A DNA stretch of 64,000 nucleotides from Peromyscus leucopus (taxonomy: Eukaryota; Chordata; Mammalia; Rodentia; Cricetidae): the NCBI RefSeq assembly GCF_004664715.2, contig NC_051066.1, forward strand, positions 77,599,147-77,663,146. Reading direction: 5' to 3'. Of the stretch, positions 1 through 11,545 are shown piece after piece. Position 1 is the stretch's first letter. The number at the start of each line of letters is the position of its first letter. Both the position numbers and the translations under genes were made by a program. Below the pieces are notes generated by a model. The model was not told the origin of the DNA. It worked only from the letters and a program-made list of their open reading frames with translations, and ran no database searches.

Positions 1-1744
1 TAGGTTGTCCTCTGATCTCCAGGTATATACCATTTGTACACATAAACATGCAAAATTAATATTTAAAATATGCTCTTTTTAGTGTTCCAAGGCATGATGG
101 TAGATTCCTCAGTGTGACATAGAACATTTTACTGTAAATAAGTACCACACAGTGTGCTTTCACCAATGCTTTGACTTACTACCTGTATTTATACTAGTGT
201 TTTAACACTGAGAATATTGTCCTTGAGAGGTCATCTAAAATGCACTGCTCCTCCATAAACTCAGATCCTGTTTGTAGGTAGAGTCATTGACAGTGTCATT
301 CTTCAAACTGTTCAGTGTGCTGACACTATTACCATGAAATCACTTGACTCCAACTGGGAGCTTCTGTTAAGTTAGAAGACAGTTTCTGGCTTTAGTTAAA
401 GTAGAAAACACAACAAAAAGCCAATGAACGACTCCTGGTTCCGCTTACATCCCACTCCCACTCACAGTGGCTTGATGTCCTCATCTACAAATGAGGAAGG
501 TATTCAGAATTGGGGACTGTGAATCGGCAGTTGGTGGGCTGAAGCCAACTCCAAGCCTTGCTATTTGCTTTGCAATGTGCTGTAAACTAATTAGAACGTT
601 AGTGTCTTTGAAGACAGGTGTTTTCCATTTACTGCTGGCCCCTGCTCCTCACCGCCCATACCTGGCCTGGCCACCTACCACCACTGCTTGTCCCCTTAAG
701 ATGGTTAAAGTTATTACTTTGGGATGTTGTGAATTACATTCCCTTTCTGTCTCAGATTCTATGAGTTTGGTAAATACAAGCAACAGGTGGATGGCATTGT
801 GTGTAATCAATGTATTTGCAGGCAAAAGAAAATCCAAAGAAGTGTAACAACCACAGCCCCACCAATTCATTCTGTGGAAAGATTAGATTGACGTGGAAAT
901 AACTTTCAGCTTCTACAATGAGAACAACTCCCTTCTTGTGGTGCCCCTGAGGTGACATTCTTTATATCTCACCTCAGACATTCCCAGCAATCTGAAAAGG
1001 AAGGATGGCTTTTGTCCTCATTTCACTGGAACAGTAATATGAGGCTAAGGGTGTTTATATGAAACCTAACTTTCAGGGTGTGGATGCTGTAGGCAGGAGT
1101 CACATGTTGACCCCTTAGGCAACTCTTTCCATTCTCTATCCCTTTCCTTTCTGGATTGAACTCAAAGGAAGGTGTCAGAAGACTAGTTTTGGTCTTGTCT
1201 CTATTGCACACGGAGAAGAGGCCATACCCTTTACGTCCTGATTCATACAGTGGCCTTTCCTCCCTTCTAACTTTTGTCAATAAGGTCCTTCTCTACTTTA
1301 GAAATTCTGGTGACAGCTGGTGTCTGTTTGGCCTTCAGCTCATTCTCAAGGAGGCCTTTGGTGGTCTTAGGTTTACTTTAAGGGCCTGTCATTAGAGATG
1401 AGAGGGGGGGCATTTGTGTCTGATTTCTCCATGTGTTGAAGTTATTGAAAGGTCATACTCAGGCACTGGAAATTGAAATTCTCAGTGTTTTATGAGTTGA
1501 CACCCCAGAAGAACTACCACCTCAGAGCTGTGCCTCATTTGTCTATCTGAGAGCCTTTTAGGCAGCTCAGAGTTATTTTTGTTGGGTTACCAGTTCCTTC
1601 CATTTCCTTAGAGTAATTCCAGAAGATTTTAATGAACATTCCATACACATCAAAGCTTGGCTGAATAACTAAGTAAGAAAACAAAGAAAAGAAAACCTTA
1701 TTAGGTTTAACATTTGATTTGGAAATATAAACAATGCCTTGTGT

Positions 1745-2025
1745 AGCCATCTCATCTGGCAGATGAGGAACCTGAGGCCCAGAGACTCTACCCGTCCAGA
1801 GGATGGCTAAAATTCAAGTTCCCAAATTTGGATATATTCTTCTGTTTATTAAAGATCTTAATTTGTGGCCTTTGAAGTGGCTTTAAAAACTGGGTAATGG
1901 GGTCTGAATATATCAGCTGGTGAGAATAAAGCATGGAGAAAAAAAAAAAAAGAAAACTTGCCCAAGATCATATCTATAAGTGCTGAAGTAGGATTTGAAC
2001 CCAGGCCACCTAAATATGGGTCACA
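1745..2025 (+). repeat. MIR SINE relic, split by an A-tailed insertion
   Basis: The left part (about 1755-1790, 'gatgaggaacctgaggcccagag') and right part (about 1955-2020, 'aacttgcccaagatcat' then 'ggatttgaacccaggcc') are consecutive segments of the MIR consensus. About 160 bp of unrelated sequence separates them, ending in an AATAAA-like hexamer and 13 A residues. This suggests a retroposed insert within an ancient MIR. Confidence 0.6.
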
Positions 2026-3639
2026 CTGCCTCTGCTATAATTGGATAGATACTATTAGGCTGCCTGTGTGTGTTGATTTATCTGACCTTTACAAACACCC
2101 TGTGTTGTATATGCTAGAGTGGAACCTCCCATCTCCTCATCTATATCATGAAGGCAGCAATCACAGAATCAGGGTGGTTGAGAGGAGCATCACACATGGC
2201 ACATATCACATATCAATAGATGGGAGCTATTGAAATTGTTACTAGCAATGACATTCAATAAGATTAAACAGTAGTCCTATATTAGTAGGTGAAAAAGTGG
2301 CTGAGACACAAGTGAGTACCACAAATTAATCACAATCGGAAGCTCATTTCAGATCAGAGTATCAAACATGAATCTTGTCCTAACAGATATCACAGGAGAC
2401 TTCCAAGTTCCATGCTTAAAAACTCTTAGGTGAAAGGGCTTCTTACCTTAATGAAGCCTTTGACCAAGCAATGATGGTCTTTCATTCTTGGGCTTGACAG
2501 CAACCAGGCTTACCCTCCAGAGCATCCTATGCTATTAAAATTAGAGCAGTGAGTAAGTGATTGGGATTTTCTGACATTACATAATTTTATCTACTTGGGA
2601 CTTATTTTATGTTAACAATGCTACTGTTGGGAAATTTCACCGAGCAAAGGATAAGGTTGGTCATGTATGTTTAAATCTTGGCCTCTGGGTACGTTTAGCC
2701 AAATCCTCCTTAATTGTAGACATCTGAAGGTCTGCCTCCTCAGGCTCCCACATGGCTCATGTGCAGTTCTCTGCCTGCAACGTATTTGGGGGGGCGGGGA
2801 TAGCCAAGTCTAGCTTTATGATGTGCCCTTGTCTAAGTCCCTCCTCTTCTCTTCTCCCTCATGTAGGAGAGCAATGACCAAGAACTTTCTGTATATTATT
2901 AAATCATAGACCTCTCAGGGTCATCAAGAGCCGGCATGTAGCAGAATCAAGCAGAGGAGTGTTCAAATCCCAGAAGACCACATTGAATCTGAGTGACCCT
3001 AAGTTGCCCACCCTTCTAATCCCTGCTTGTCTTCTGGTGAAAGAACTTGTCTGTGTACCTTGCATGGTTGTTGTGAGGTTCTGCTTTGATGTTGTGTACA
3101 TAGAACTTGGCAGAGCTTCCAGGAACTTGACTCTGGAGAAGCCAGCCAGAGGAGTGGAATACTAGAGAAAGCAGAACAGGTCAAGGGGCCAGGGGCAGGC
3201 TGAGAATTCTCTAAATAACACTGTCTGTAGGAGGGCAAAATTACTGTTAAGATTTGACTCTCAACAAGAATTTTTGTACATACAGGATTTTGCCTCACAG
3301 AACCAAAAGCTAGTCAGATTGAAATGGCCACGGTGATTGTAAAAGTGACTCATTACCAAAGCAACTGATGCTGTAAATCAAACAGCCAAGGCTAAGGATG
3401 ACTGGAACATGGGAATCCCCTCTTCCCTACTGTTCTGTCCTTATTGGGGAAGGTCTGAGGAGTCCCAGCTGTCTGGGGCTTTAGGGAAGTTTCACTCCCA
3501 AAACTGTTCACCTTGTCACTAAGTTCTTGGTAAGTATGACAGTTTATTTGGCTAGGAGGTTGTAATATGCCCAACCTCTCTTAAGTGCCTTTGCACTTAC
3601 TGGTCCCTATCAGTTGACTGTTGACTACCTCATGAATGA

Positions 3640-3765
3640 GACACACTCATTACTCTTTTGTACGGATGAGGAAGTCAAGGTACAAAGAGATGCTGTTGCC
3701 CAAAGTCATGTGCTTGATAAGTGATAGAGCTAGGATTTGAACCTAGATTGTTTAAGTCAAAAAAA
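3640..3765 (+). repeat. MIR SINE relic
   Basis: The core 'ggatgaggaagtcaagg...ttgcccaaagtcatg...agagctaggatttgaacc' follows MIR order on the + strand. It ends next to a 14-A run. Confidence 0.7.
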
Positions 3766-4202
3766 AAAAAAAGTTACTGCACACTATCTGCTGTCTTAAA
3801 TGGATTCAGTCATGGAGTTCTCTAGAACCCAACACCAGCTCCATGCTGGTCTGACAAGGAAGGTCACAGACATGTTCTGTAGATCACACCTAGGCAGGCA
3901 TCTGTAATAATACCTGAAAAGGGTGACAAAATGAAACAAGTATGCCAACTCACTGGAGCTCCAGAAGCTTTCCTTTCCCTCAGAGCCCTCTCAGTTACAG
4001 GACTTGGGATTCTAGGCTGGGTCACACTGATGGTCTGACTTTGTTAAAACCTTCTGAGAGCCTGGAATTTGGTGCCTGAGTATTTGCTCTAGAAACACCC
4101 CAATGTTTTAACTACAAAGCAAGCAGCCCCCGTATTTTTAGCACTCACAAAAATCACACTGGGGAGCCCTATTTTAAGAAGCAACATTCTATTTAGAAGT
4201 GA

Positions 4203-4476
4203 CAGCTCTAGGTCTGAGGAGATGGCGTGCTTGACAAACACAGGGACCCGAGTTTGATGCCAAAACCCCTACAAAAATGCCAGGCATGGTGGCAAGTGTG
4301 TTTAATCCTAATACTGGAGAGTGGAAGACAGGCAGATACTTGGGACACAGTGGCTAGCTGGTGAGCTCTAAGCCAATGAGAAACCTTGCCTCAAAGGAAG
4401 TGGTGGATGCTGTACCTGAAGATGACATCTAAGAAAGTCCTCTGACCTCTATACATATACACTAACATGTACATGT

Positions 4477-4510
<34 letters not shown>
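4203..4510 (+). repeat. tRNA-derived rodent SINE (B2/B4/RSINE type) with CA tail
   Basis: A degenerate tRNA-like head ('gaggagatggcgtgcttgac', 'gacccgagtttgatgcc') leads into 'ccaggcatggtggc', then 'cctctgacctctatacatat' and a (CA)n tail at about 4476-4509. The exact subfamily cannot be fixed by eye. Confidence 0.7.
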
Positions 4511-4511
<1 letters not shown>

Positions 4512-5285
4512 TAAGAAGAAAAAAGAAATAATCCATCCTGTAAAATGACAGGTACAAAGATCACAAAGTCACTGCCAGTTGGTGAGCCTCAGGAACCCTC
4601 TGGTATGTAGACAGGACACTTGGACTCAAGATTAACCTTTGAACTTTGGGGATAGTTCAAAATGGTGCCAGGATTCCATTATCATTACATGGCACCCTCT
4701 TTCTGAATAATGTGTTTTCCAGCCTTGGGAGAAATGTCCAGGCAAGTGAAACTGAATGTCTTCTGGAATATGTCTATTGCTTCCCCTAATGTCCACTCTG
4801 TTGGCTCTGGACATTTTCTGTCATCAGTTCTCATGTTAACGTTGGCAATGATCTCCTTAGACTCTTGCCACATAGTCCAAAGTCTGTGGCACTCACAGAC
4901 ACGTGGAGGCATATACAGAAATGAATGCAGCTGTCTTCCCATAGGATGGGTGAGGGTGATTTAGTTCTTCATCTTTAATATTTCCATGCCTATTTTTAGA
5001 ACTTCAACTGCCTTAGTACTGTGTACATTAGACTATTTGGGTATCACTATGGGAATATGACTACAATTCATGAATTTATAAGCCTCCATTATTGTTGAAC
5101 TCAGTTCCTGGATATTAGTAGAATATTTCACATTTCTTTATTCCAAGGAGAAAGGGAGGAAGAGATTTTTAATGACTGTAGGAAAATTGGAAGTTTTTTT
5201 TTTTTTTTCCTTATCTCTAAGATTGCAAAAGATGTTTGCCAAGACTCTTTCTCTTTCCATGACCTGGGCTTCTCTGTCCTTGCAG

Positions 5286-5420
5286 CCTCACAGCCACCCT
5301 GGCAAGCATTGGTGCAGCCAGTATTCCCAGTGCCGGGCTGGTCACCATGCTCCTCATCCTAACCGCGGTGGGCCTGCCGACAGAGGATATTAGTCTGCTG
5401 GTGGCGGTGGACTGGCTCCT
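5286..5420 (+). CDS. Slc1a2: Slc1a2 (GLT-1/EAAT2) coding exon, hairpin HP2 region
   Basis: This is an internal exon of the Na+-dependent glutamate/aspartate transporter of astrocyte plasma membranes, which clears synaptic glutamate. The 135 bp exon has an acceptor cag at 5283-5285 and a donor gtaagt at 5421. The first base completes the codon from the previous exon. The rest translates as [19 protein letters not shown]..., then a stretch ending in VDWLL. The [12 protein letters not shown] segment is the SLC1-family hairpin 2, the extracellular gate over the substrate and Na+ sites. VDWLL starts transmembrane segment 8 and carries one of the two TM8 aspartates. The exon ends two bases into a Leu codon that the exon at 15905 completes. 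Paralogues EAAT1 and EAAT3 differ in this stretch, so Slc1a2 is the best assignment. Confidence 0.95.
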
Positions 5421-5664
5421 GTAAGTGCCTGTGGGCTGGGTTCTTCTGGGGACTGTGAATGCTGCCTTCCAGGAGTAGACAGATGACAAGACTACAATAA
5501 GACATTAGCCAGTCTCCCTTGGTAATTCCATGTGTCCTCCCTCTCCCTCTCCTATAAAAGTTGCTGTGCCTACTCAGGAGAAGCAAAGAGTTAAAAAGCA
5601 ACTTGAGGACCTCATAGTCTAGTGGAGGGATCAGATAGCTCATAATACAAGGATAAAATATAGC

Positions 5665-5878
5665 ATTGAAAGGAGCTTGGGCTACAACTCAGTTGGTAGA
5701 GTGTATGCCTAGCTTCCGTTCCCAGCCCTGCATAAGCCAGGCAGCTCTGTCCATGGCTGCAATCCCAGCACTGAGCAAGCGCAGCTGGATGATCAGGAAT
5801 TCAAGATCATCCTTGGATACATTAGTGAGTTTAGGGCTAGCCTGGGCTATGTGACACCCTGTATCAAAAAGAAAATGT
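5665..5878 (+). repeat. B4 SINE (ID-B1 fusion type)
   Basis: An ID-like tRNA head ('ctcagttggtagagtgtatgc') is followed by a B1-like body ('gcaatcccagcactgagc', 'agcctgggctatgtgac', 'accctgtatcaaaaag'). This order is that of the rodent B4 family, on the + strand. Confidence 0.75.
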
Positions 5879-5879
5879 A

Positions 5880-6180
5880 GCAGTAATGATTCAGCTAACG
5901 ATATATGCAAAGAATCTCAAAACACTCTACTGAGTGAGTGGGGTCAGATACAAAAGAATGTGCACTGTATAATTGCATTTTCATGAAACTCTAGGGGAAG
6001 ACACTATAAGCCATAGCTGTGAAAAAAATGGTCAGTGGTTCCCTTTGAGGAATGATAGAAATGTCCCATATTCACAGGTGTTTCTGTTTGTCACAACTGG
6101 TTGAACTATTTGCTTAAATAAGTGGGTACTTTTTAACGTACATAAATTACAGGAATAAACATAATTTATGGTAACATACA
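5880..6180 (+). repeat. Ancient L1-like 3' end relic
   Basis: The order of motifs is 'tgcactgtataattgcattttcatgaaactctagg', 'tcagtggttccctttgagg', 'tgaacta...tttgctta', then 'acgtacataaattac'. It resembles the 3' end of old mammalian L1 (L1M) elements. It is strongly diverged, so the assignment is tentative. Confidence 0.45.
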
Positions 6181-7639
6181 GGTAAAAGCACAATGATGGA
6201 AAGAGTTATCTGTGTCAGTCTAAGATGGAAGGGCAAAATGGGAGGCTCTGAGAAAATGGCAGAAGTGGTCGCTGAGATTGGGTACACGCTACCTGTCAGC
6301 TCCTGTCATAGGCTATCACAGTCCTGAAAGTTTGCTGTGATCATTCCCATACTGTAGGTCAGACGTCTGAGGCTTGGACTCAGGAATGAACAGAGATTTG
6401 ACCCTAGGCTTGCCTGGCTCTGGAGCCCTTCACATTCTTGTTCACAGTCAGATTCAAGTTTCAGAAGGCAGGGGTAGCTTTGTGCAGTCATAACTGATAA
6501 GAAGCACAAGATACTTACTCAGAGGAGAAACAGGACATCCCTATCAAAACCGTCTGTGCAAAGGCCACTGGGGCTACAAACAATGTGGAGACTTTTAAGT
6601 GATGGAAGGTGAGGTAAGATGGACAACACCCTTGGAGGCCGCGTAGGGAGGCTTGAATCTGACCATGTGCGTTTGGCTGCTGCATTTCCCAGTGAAGAAC
6701 GTTTTACTAGTGTGGAAGATTAATAGTCCATTTATAAGTGTGGACAACCCTGGGTAGATCATCCCTAAGGCAGGGAGGTTGGAATAGAGCCTCTCTAAGG
6801 GTATGATGTCCACTCTTGCAGTTAAGTGATAGAGTGCTGGACAGTTTAACAGGCCTTAACAGGAGAGGCGCCCTGTAACAAATGCTGGCAGGGATGGAAA
6901 GCCAAAATGGCTGCACTTCCTTTTCAGTGTTTAGGATGAAGATGCCACATTTTATGGATTTAGGTTTGTATCTCCTTCATACTCACACTCTTCCAGAAAT
7001 GCAAAACCTGAAGGACACGGGGAAAGGCTAGAAGGAAGCCTGGTCTCTTCATATTTGTGCCCGGTGTTGGTGCGGACAGCAGGGATTTGGTTGAGGGCAA
7101 GAAGAGGCTCCGTGGACACAATCTGTTCAGTCTCCCGGGGCTGCTGGGAAGGCGCAGCATTGTTTGGCTGGCTCTTTCATATCAGAGACACGTTGGAGAG
7201 ATGGCATGACTAGGCCCCCATGTCTGTCCTTCTCCGACCACTTCCTTTTTTTTTCTGTGCCCTGCGCTGGCACCAACAGGCTATGGCATCTACTCAGGCG
7301 AGGCAGCTGTGAGTCAGTGGTGGTGCAGGGTAAGAAGAATCAGGAGGGAGTAAAGTCAAGGAGACAGAGGTGTGAGGTGAGCCATAGATGAGGAAAGGAG
7401 GACATTGTCAGAGTTTGGGGACGAAGGACAGAGGCAGAGTCTGCCAACCCTAACCACACACAGTGTCCCCGTGCTACTTGTTGCTTTCGCTCTCTTCCAC
7501 CTTTTTCCTCTTGAGCCTCTTCAGTTTCTGCTGTGGAGTCTCTTGTCGGCTGCAACTCCATCCCCTTATCTCTTCTTGGACCTTTTTTTTTTTCTATAAA
7601 GCCTGAAATCCACCATTAGAATTCATCTTTTCAGAGCCT

Positions 7640-7878
7640 TATAGGGCATGGCTCCCGTAGTAATTGCCTTGCAAGCCTGAGGACCCGTGAGTTCAATCTC
7701 CAAAATCCATATAAAAAACATCAGGTGAGTGCCATCAGGATGATTCAGTGAGTAAAGACACACTTCCTGTGCAAGTCTGGCAACCCAAGTCCCATCCCTA
7801 GAACTCAGGTAAAGTGGAAGGGGAGAATCAGTTTCACAAAGTGACCCCCTCTGTCTTCAACATATGCATTGTTGTGGT

Positions 7879-7916
<38 letters not shown>

Positions 7917-7926
7917 GACGGGGTGT

Positions 7927-7958
<32 letters not shown>

Positions 7959-8250
7959 CACACACACACACGCACACACTAAAATTTATAAACTGGTAAC
8001 CCCAGCACTCGAGAGGCAGAGACGGGCAGGTTTGTAGCTGAACATTTTAGCCAAATCAGTGAGTTCCAGGTTAGTGAGAGGCAAGAGACCCTGTCTCACA
8101 AACAAGGTAGATGGTATCTATTGAGAAATAGCTAAGCGCCGGGTTTGATTTCTGGCATGTCGCCAACACACATATACACCTGCACACACAGGAACAGTCA
8201 CACTTGTGCTTGTACATGTGCACACGAATGCACACACAAAGAAGTTCACC
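7640..8250 (+). repeat. tRNA-derived SINE remnants with a double CA microsatellite
   Basis: Degenerate SINE heads ('ttgccttgcaagcctgaggacc', 'gattcagtgagtaaagac') precede (CA)n tracts at 7881-7915 and 7926-7979. A further SINE body follows ('gtaaccccagcactcgagagg', 'gagaccctgtctcacaaaca') with a CA/TG-rich tail to about 8245. There are probably two or more nested copies. Confidence 0.6.
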
Positions 8251-8394
8251 TTTTAAACATTTGTACTGGTGGAGCATCCCCCTCAGTGGAATACCAGAGT
8301 CTCTGAGTGGCAAGTATGCAGTCATGTTATCAGGAATGAGGGGAAGACACACATGTTGGGCAGGTACTGCCGCATCTTGACATCTGTTTCAATT

Positions 8395-8505
8395 CACCCC
8401 TGCAGAGCTCTATGGTGGATGTCTTAGATAAGGAAACTGTTGGTCAGAAGAGTCAGTGTCTTGCTGAGGCACAGTAGAGCTAGTAGGAGCAGATGACTCT
8501 CGGTT
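8395..8505 (+). repeat. MIR SINE relic
   Basis: The segment 'agataaggaaactgttggtcag...agtgtcttgctgaggcacagtagagctagtaggagc' follows the MIR core. It is diverged. Confidence 0.5.
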
Positions 8506-8739
8506 GTTTCTCAGTTGTTAACACAAAGTCAGTCAGTGGAGAAGGGGAGCAGAGAGGTCCAGAGTCGAAAAAGCTGGAGAAGATGGGCCTCGTAGGGTCT
8601 CCTCCGAGGCTCTCCTTGTTTGCTCCATTAGAAACTCACATTGAAATTTCACGTTCATTTGGACAGAATTAAGAGGTGGGACTTTGAGAACTGCTTGCTC
8701 CAGGAAGAGTGGCACTGGTGTCACCGTACAATGATGACA

Positions 8740-8934
8740 TCAGTCCCTTCTTCCTCTTGCATTGTCCTGTGACCTCCTCGTATATGATGACACAGGAGCC
8801 TGGCCACACCAGATTCTGGTGCCTTAGTCTAAGACTTCCCAGCCTGAATAACTCTAAGTAAAATCAATTTCTGTTCTTTATAAATTGCCCAGTCTCAAGT
8901 GTTTTGTTATAGTACTACGAATGGACAGAGACAT
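8740..8934 (+). repeat. MaLR (MLT1-like) LTR 3' end
   Basis: The run 'gacttcccagcctgaataac', 'aatttctgttctttataaat', 'cccagtctcaagtgttttgttatag' and terminal 'acagagaca' matches the 3' end of mammalian MaLR LTRs, as I remember the consensus. No partner LTR or internal region is visible. Confidence 0.65.
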
Positions 8935-9384
8935 TCTTGAGTCTATGTACTAACAGCCAAGAACCTTTTGTTTGCCCTGTTTTCTTTTTTTCCCCTCCAT
9001 GGTTAAACTAGTAACCAAATGAAGTAGGACAATGAAGTAGGATCAGAGCCTTAGCTACTCCTAAAATCCCAAGTTCTCTAGCCCCAGCAAGTCTGCCATT
9101 GTGAGCCCTGGAGTTCTTGGCAGTCTCCTGCTCTCAAGCTGGGTTGGGTGAGAGTCACTTCATGAAATATTCAAGACCCTGCCTGTGTCTGACCTAAATG
9201 TTAGCAAATGGAATAGGAGGGCTGGATCCTCTCTGATCACCCCATGCAAGTGCCCACATGCTCACACTTGTGTGGGAGGATATGGTGTCCTAACTGTATG
9301 TCTGCAGTGTGCCAGCAGGAAGGAGTTGGCTGACCACCAACAAAAATGATGTTCTGTCTAGATTAATTTTCTTGATGAAATCAT

Positions 9385-9413
9385 GCAACAAACAAACAAA
9401 CAAACAAACAAAC
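9385..9413. repeat. (CAAA)n microsatellite
   Basis: About seven tandem CAAA units in the Slc1a2 intron. Confidence 0.9.
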
Positions 9414-10571
9414 CTCTCCAGAGCTGGAATGGGAAAGAAGAGCACCAATGCATCAATGGAAAATTTTTCCTTTTAGTTCTAAGGCTCTGATCTCAGAAGG
9501 GCTGAGGCCGTGTGGTCAAGGAAAGAAGGAAGAAGTGTGGAGGATCTTGGGAAGATGTGCATCAGAGTTGGGTTAGATCTGTTTTCAATCAGTACTTATG
9601 CCACATTCTTTCCTACCAGAGAACATTCTGGAAACAAGTGCCTAAACTTGCTAAGCTCCAAGGTTTTGGATGCTACTCCCTGGTGTGTAGGTAGGGCTGG
9701 GGGCTGGGTTGAGATAGGGGTGCAAGAGGAGGCTGTCTGGTCTTTAGAAAAGTAGTTGATGGAGGAAGAGCAGAAAGAAAGAGACGGTGGTCAGTGTTTT
9801 CTTCTGTAGGCAAAGTCTGGAAGATTTTTATACTGCTAGCAATTTTTCAGTTTAAAACCAAACAGAGCCTCCAGTGACATTTAACGTGTCATGGTGTTTG
9901 CCAATTGCTGGAGCCAATCCAGCCTTATTACAGCCCACTAAGCCTTGTGGCAAGCTTAGCTGCTCTGTAAATGTCATGGTAAAAACCAAGGTTCTAGAGC
10001 ATTTCAAAATGCCCAAGTCTTGAGGTATTAAAAAGGCAGACCTAATTAATACTTGAACCGTCTCCTGGCCCCAAGAAACCTTTTGTATCAAAATTGAGAT
10101 ATTTATAAGAAAGTATAGGAGGGTGGTAAGGAGGGAAGATGTAGGAAAAACTGAGACCCAATACCAAAGTCAATTCCTGGGCCCAGTGCGAGCCAGAAAG
10201 GAAAAGCCACGTACAGTGATACCAACATGGACGTGTGGTCCACTCCTCATATGACACTCTATTAGGGAGATCTTTTCTGGACTCAGATTTGCTAAGTAAG
10301 GGTAGGTGTGACTGAGACATCTGAAAAGGATACCTAAAATAGTCCCCACCCTGTGGGACACTCCATGTGTTAGTACCCCTTTCTGGAGGGGGCAGAGTTT
10401 TGGTCCTCAAACCAAGTCTACAACCAATCTGATATGGATTCAGGAGGTGCAGGGTGGAGGCCAAGAACTGACATGTCTACCAAGTTCTCAGGTGGTGCTG
10501 ATGATGGGGTCCAGGGATCTCACTTCTGGAAAAATGAGTTAGAGTAGGGAGGGAGTTTCTCCTAAGCCAGG

Positions 10572-10679
10572 ATCTTCCTGACTATGGGTGTCTACGCACT
10601 CTATGTTGAGTGACTGTTGATAGTTATCTTCCTGACTGTGGGTGTCTACTCACCTTATGTTGAGTGACCATTGACAGCT
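10572..10679. repeat. 54 bp tandem direct duplication
   Basis: Copy 1 (10572-10625) and copy 2 (10626-10679) both begin 'atcttcctgact' and share 'tgggtgtctac' and 'tatgttgagtgac'. They differ at a handful of positions. It looks like a local, somewhat aged segmental duplication in intronic DNA. Confidence 0.85.
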
Positions 10680-10961
10680 CATGCATCCATTCAATGAAAT
10701 TACATTGTCAGTGTATTAAGTGTTAGACATTGTTCTGATCACTTAGCAGTGGTTCATTTAAAAGTTACAGCAAATTATAAGTAATCGAATAGCATCTGAT
10801 CCCTGTAGTTGAGGTAACTGAGAGATGTAATTTATCCTATTTGGTGGATGTTGAATGACCAAACTGTCATTCAAATACAGACAGCTTGGATGTTTCTTGG
10901 GTATTCTAGGCCTGAGAAGATGCATTTTCTGATCCTTATTTAAGACAGGTGTGTATGTTTT

Positions 10962-10962
<1 letters not shown>

Positions 10963-11022
<60 letters not shown>

Positions 11023-11043
11023 CTACTGCTACTACTACTACAT
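10963..11043. repeat. (CA)n followed by (CTA)n microsatellite
   Basis: About 29 CA units to 11020, then 'tgctactgctactactacta'. Confidence 0.95.
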
Positions 11044-11498
11044 ACAAAACTTACTTAACTTCCACTCCATTCCTGATGGAAAAGAACACCATCTCCTACA
11101 TCCACCATCTCTTTAAGGATTCTAGAAACTCCTGTTTATGCCAGTCTTTGGCTCTCATTCTTCATGCACACAGATTTTTCCTCATTTCTGTTTTACCTTA
11201 TCTCTATCTATGCCAGCTTTGCTGTACAATGTGATCCAAGTTCCAGCAAGGCCTCCCCTCCCAACCACTGGGTCTCTGACTCAAGGCAAGGTAGTCACAG
11301 ACCCAGGGGCTGGGTGAATGTAAAGCTCTGCACAGCAAGACTCTTTTCGATATAGTGTCTAAGGAGAATAAGAAAAAGAAAACGAAAGTCTCTTCTACCT
11401 ACAGCCGAATCTCAGTGTTCTCTGACCCCTGTGACCACAGTTATGACATATACACATAGAAATTAAATTTTAAAAAGAGATTTGCTTTGTTTTTCTTT

Positions 11499-11545
11499 AT
11501 ATATGTATATATATATATATATGTGTGTATATGCCTGTGTGTAAG
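11499..11545. repeat. (TA)n/(TG)n simple repeat
   Basis: Alternating TA with a short TG extension ('atatatatgtgtgtatatgcctgtgtg'). Confidence 0.85.

Larger units (their letters stand above)
1..5285 (+). other. Slc1a2: Slc1a2 intron upstream of the first visible coding exon
   Basis: Non-coding sequence ending in a polypyrimidine-rich acceptor (cag at 5283-5285). No convincing coding exon is seen in it. It holds several MIR relics, one tRNA-derived SINE with a CA tail, and an A-tailed insertion near 1790-1950. The remainder looks like unique intronic sequence. Earlier Slc1a2 exons must lie before the window. Confidence 0.85.

Noticed and set aside
10042..10464. 140-codon minus-strand frame in the Slc1a2 intron
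   Set aside because: No similarity recognised. It lies in the intron between two proven exons on the other strand, so it is probably chance.
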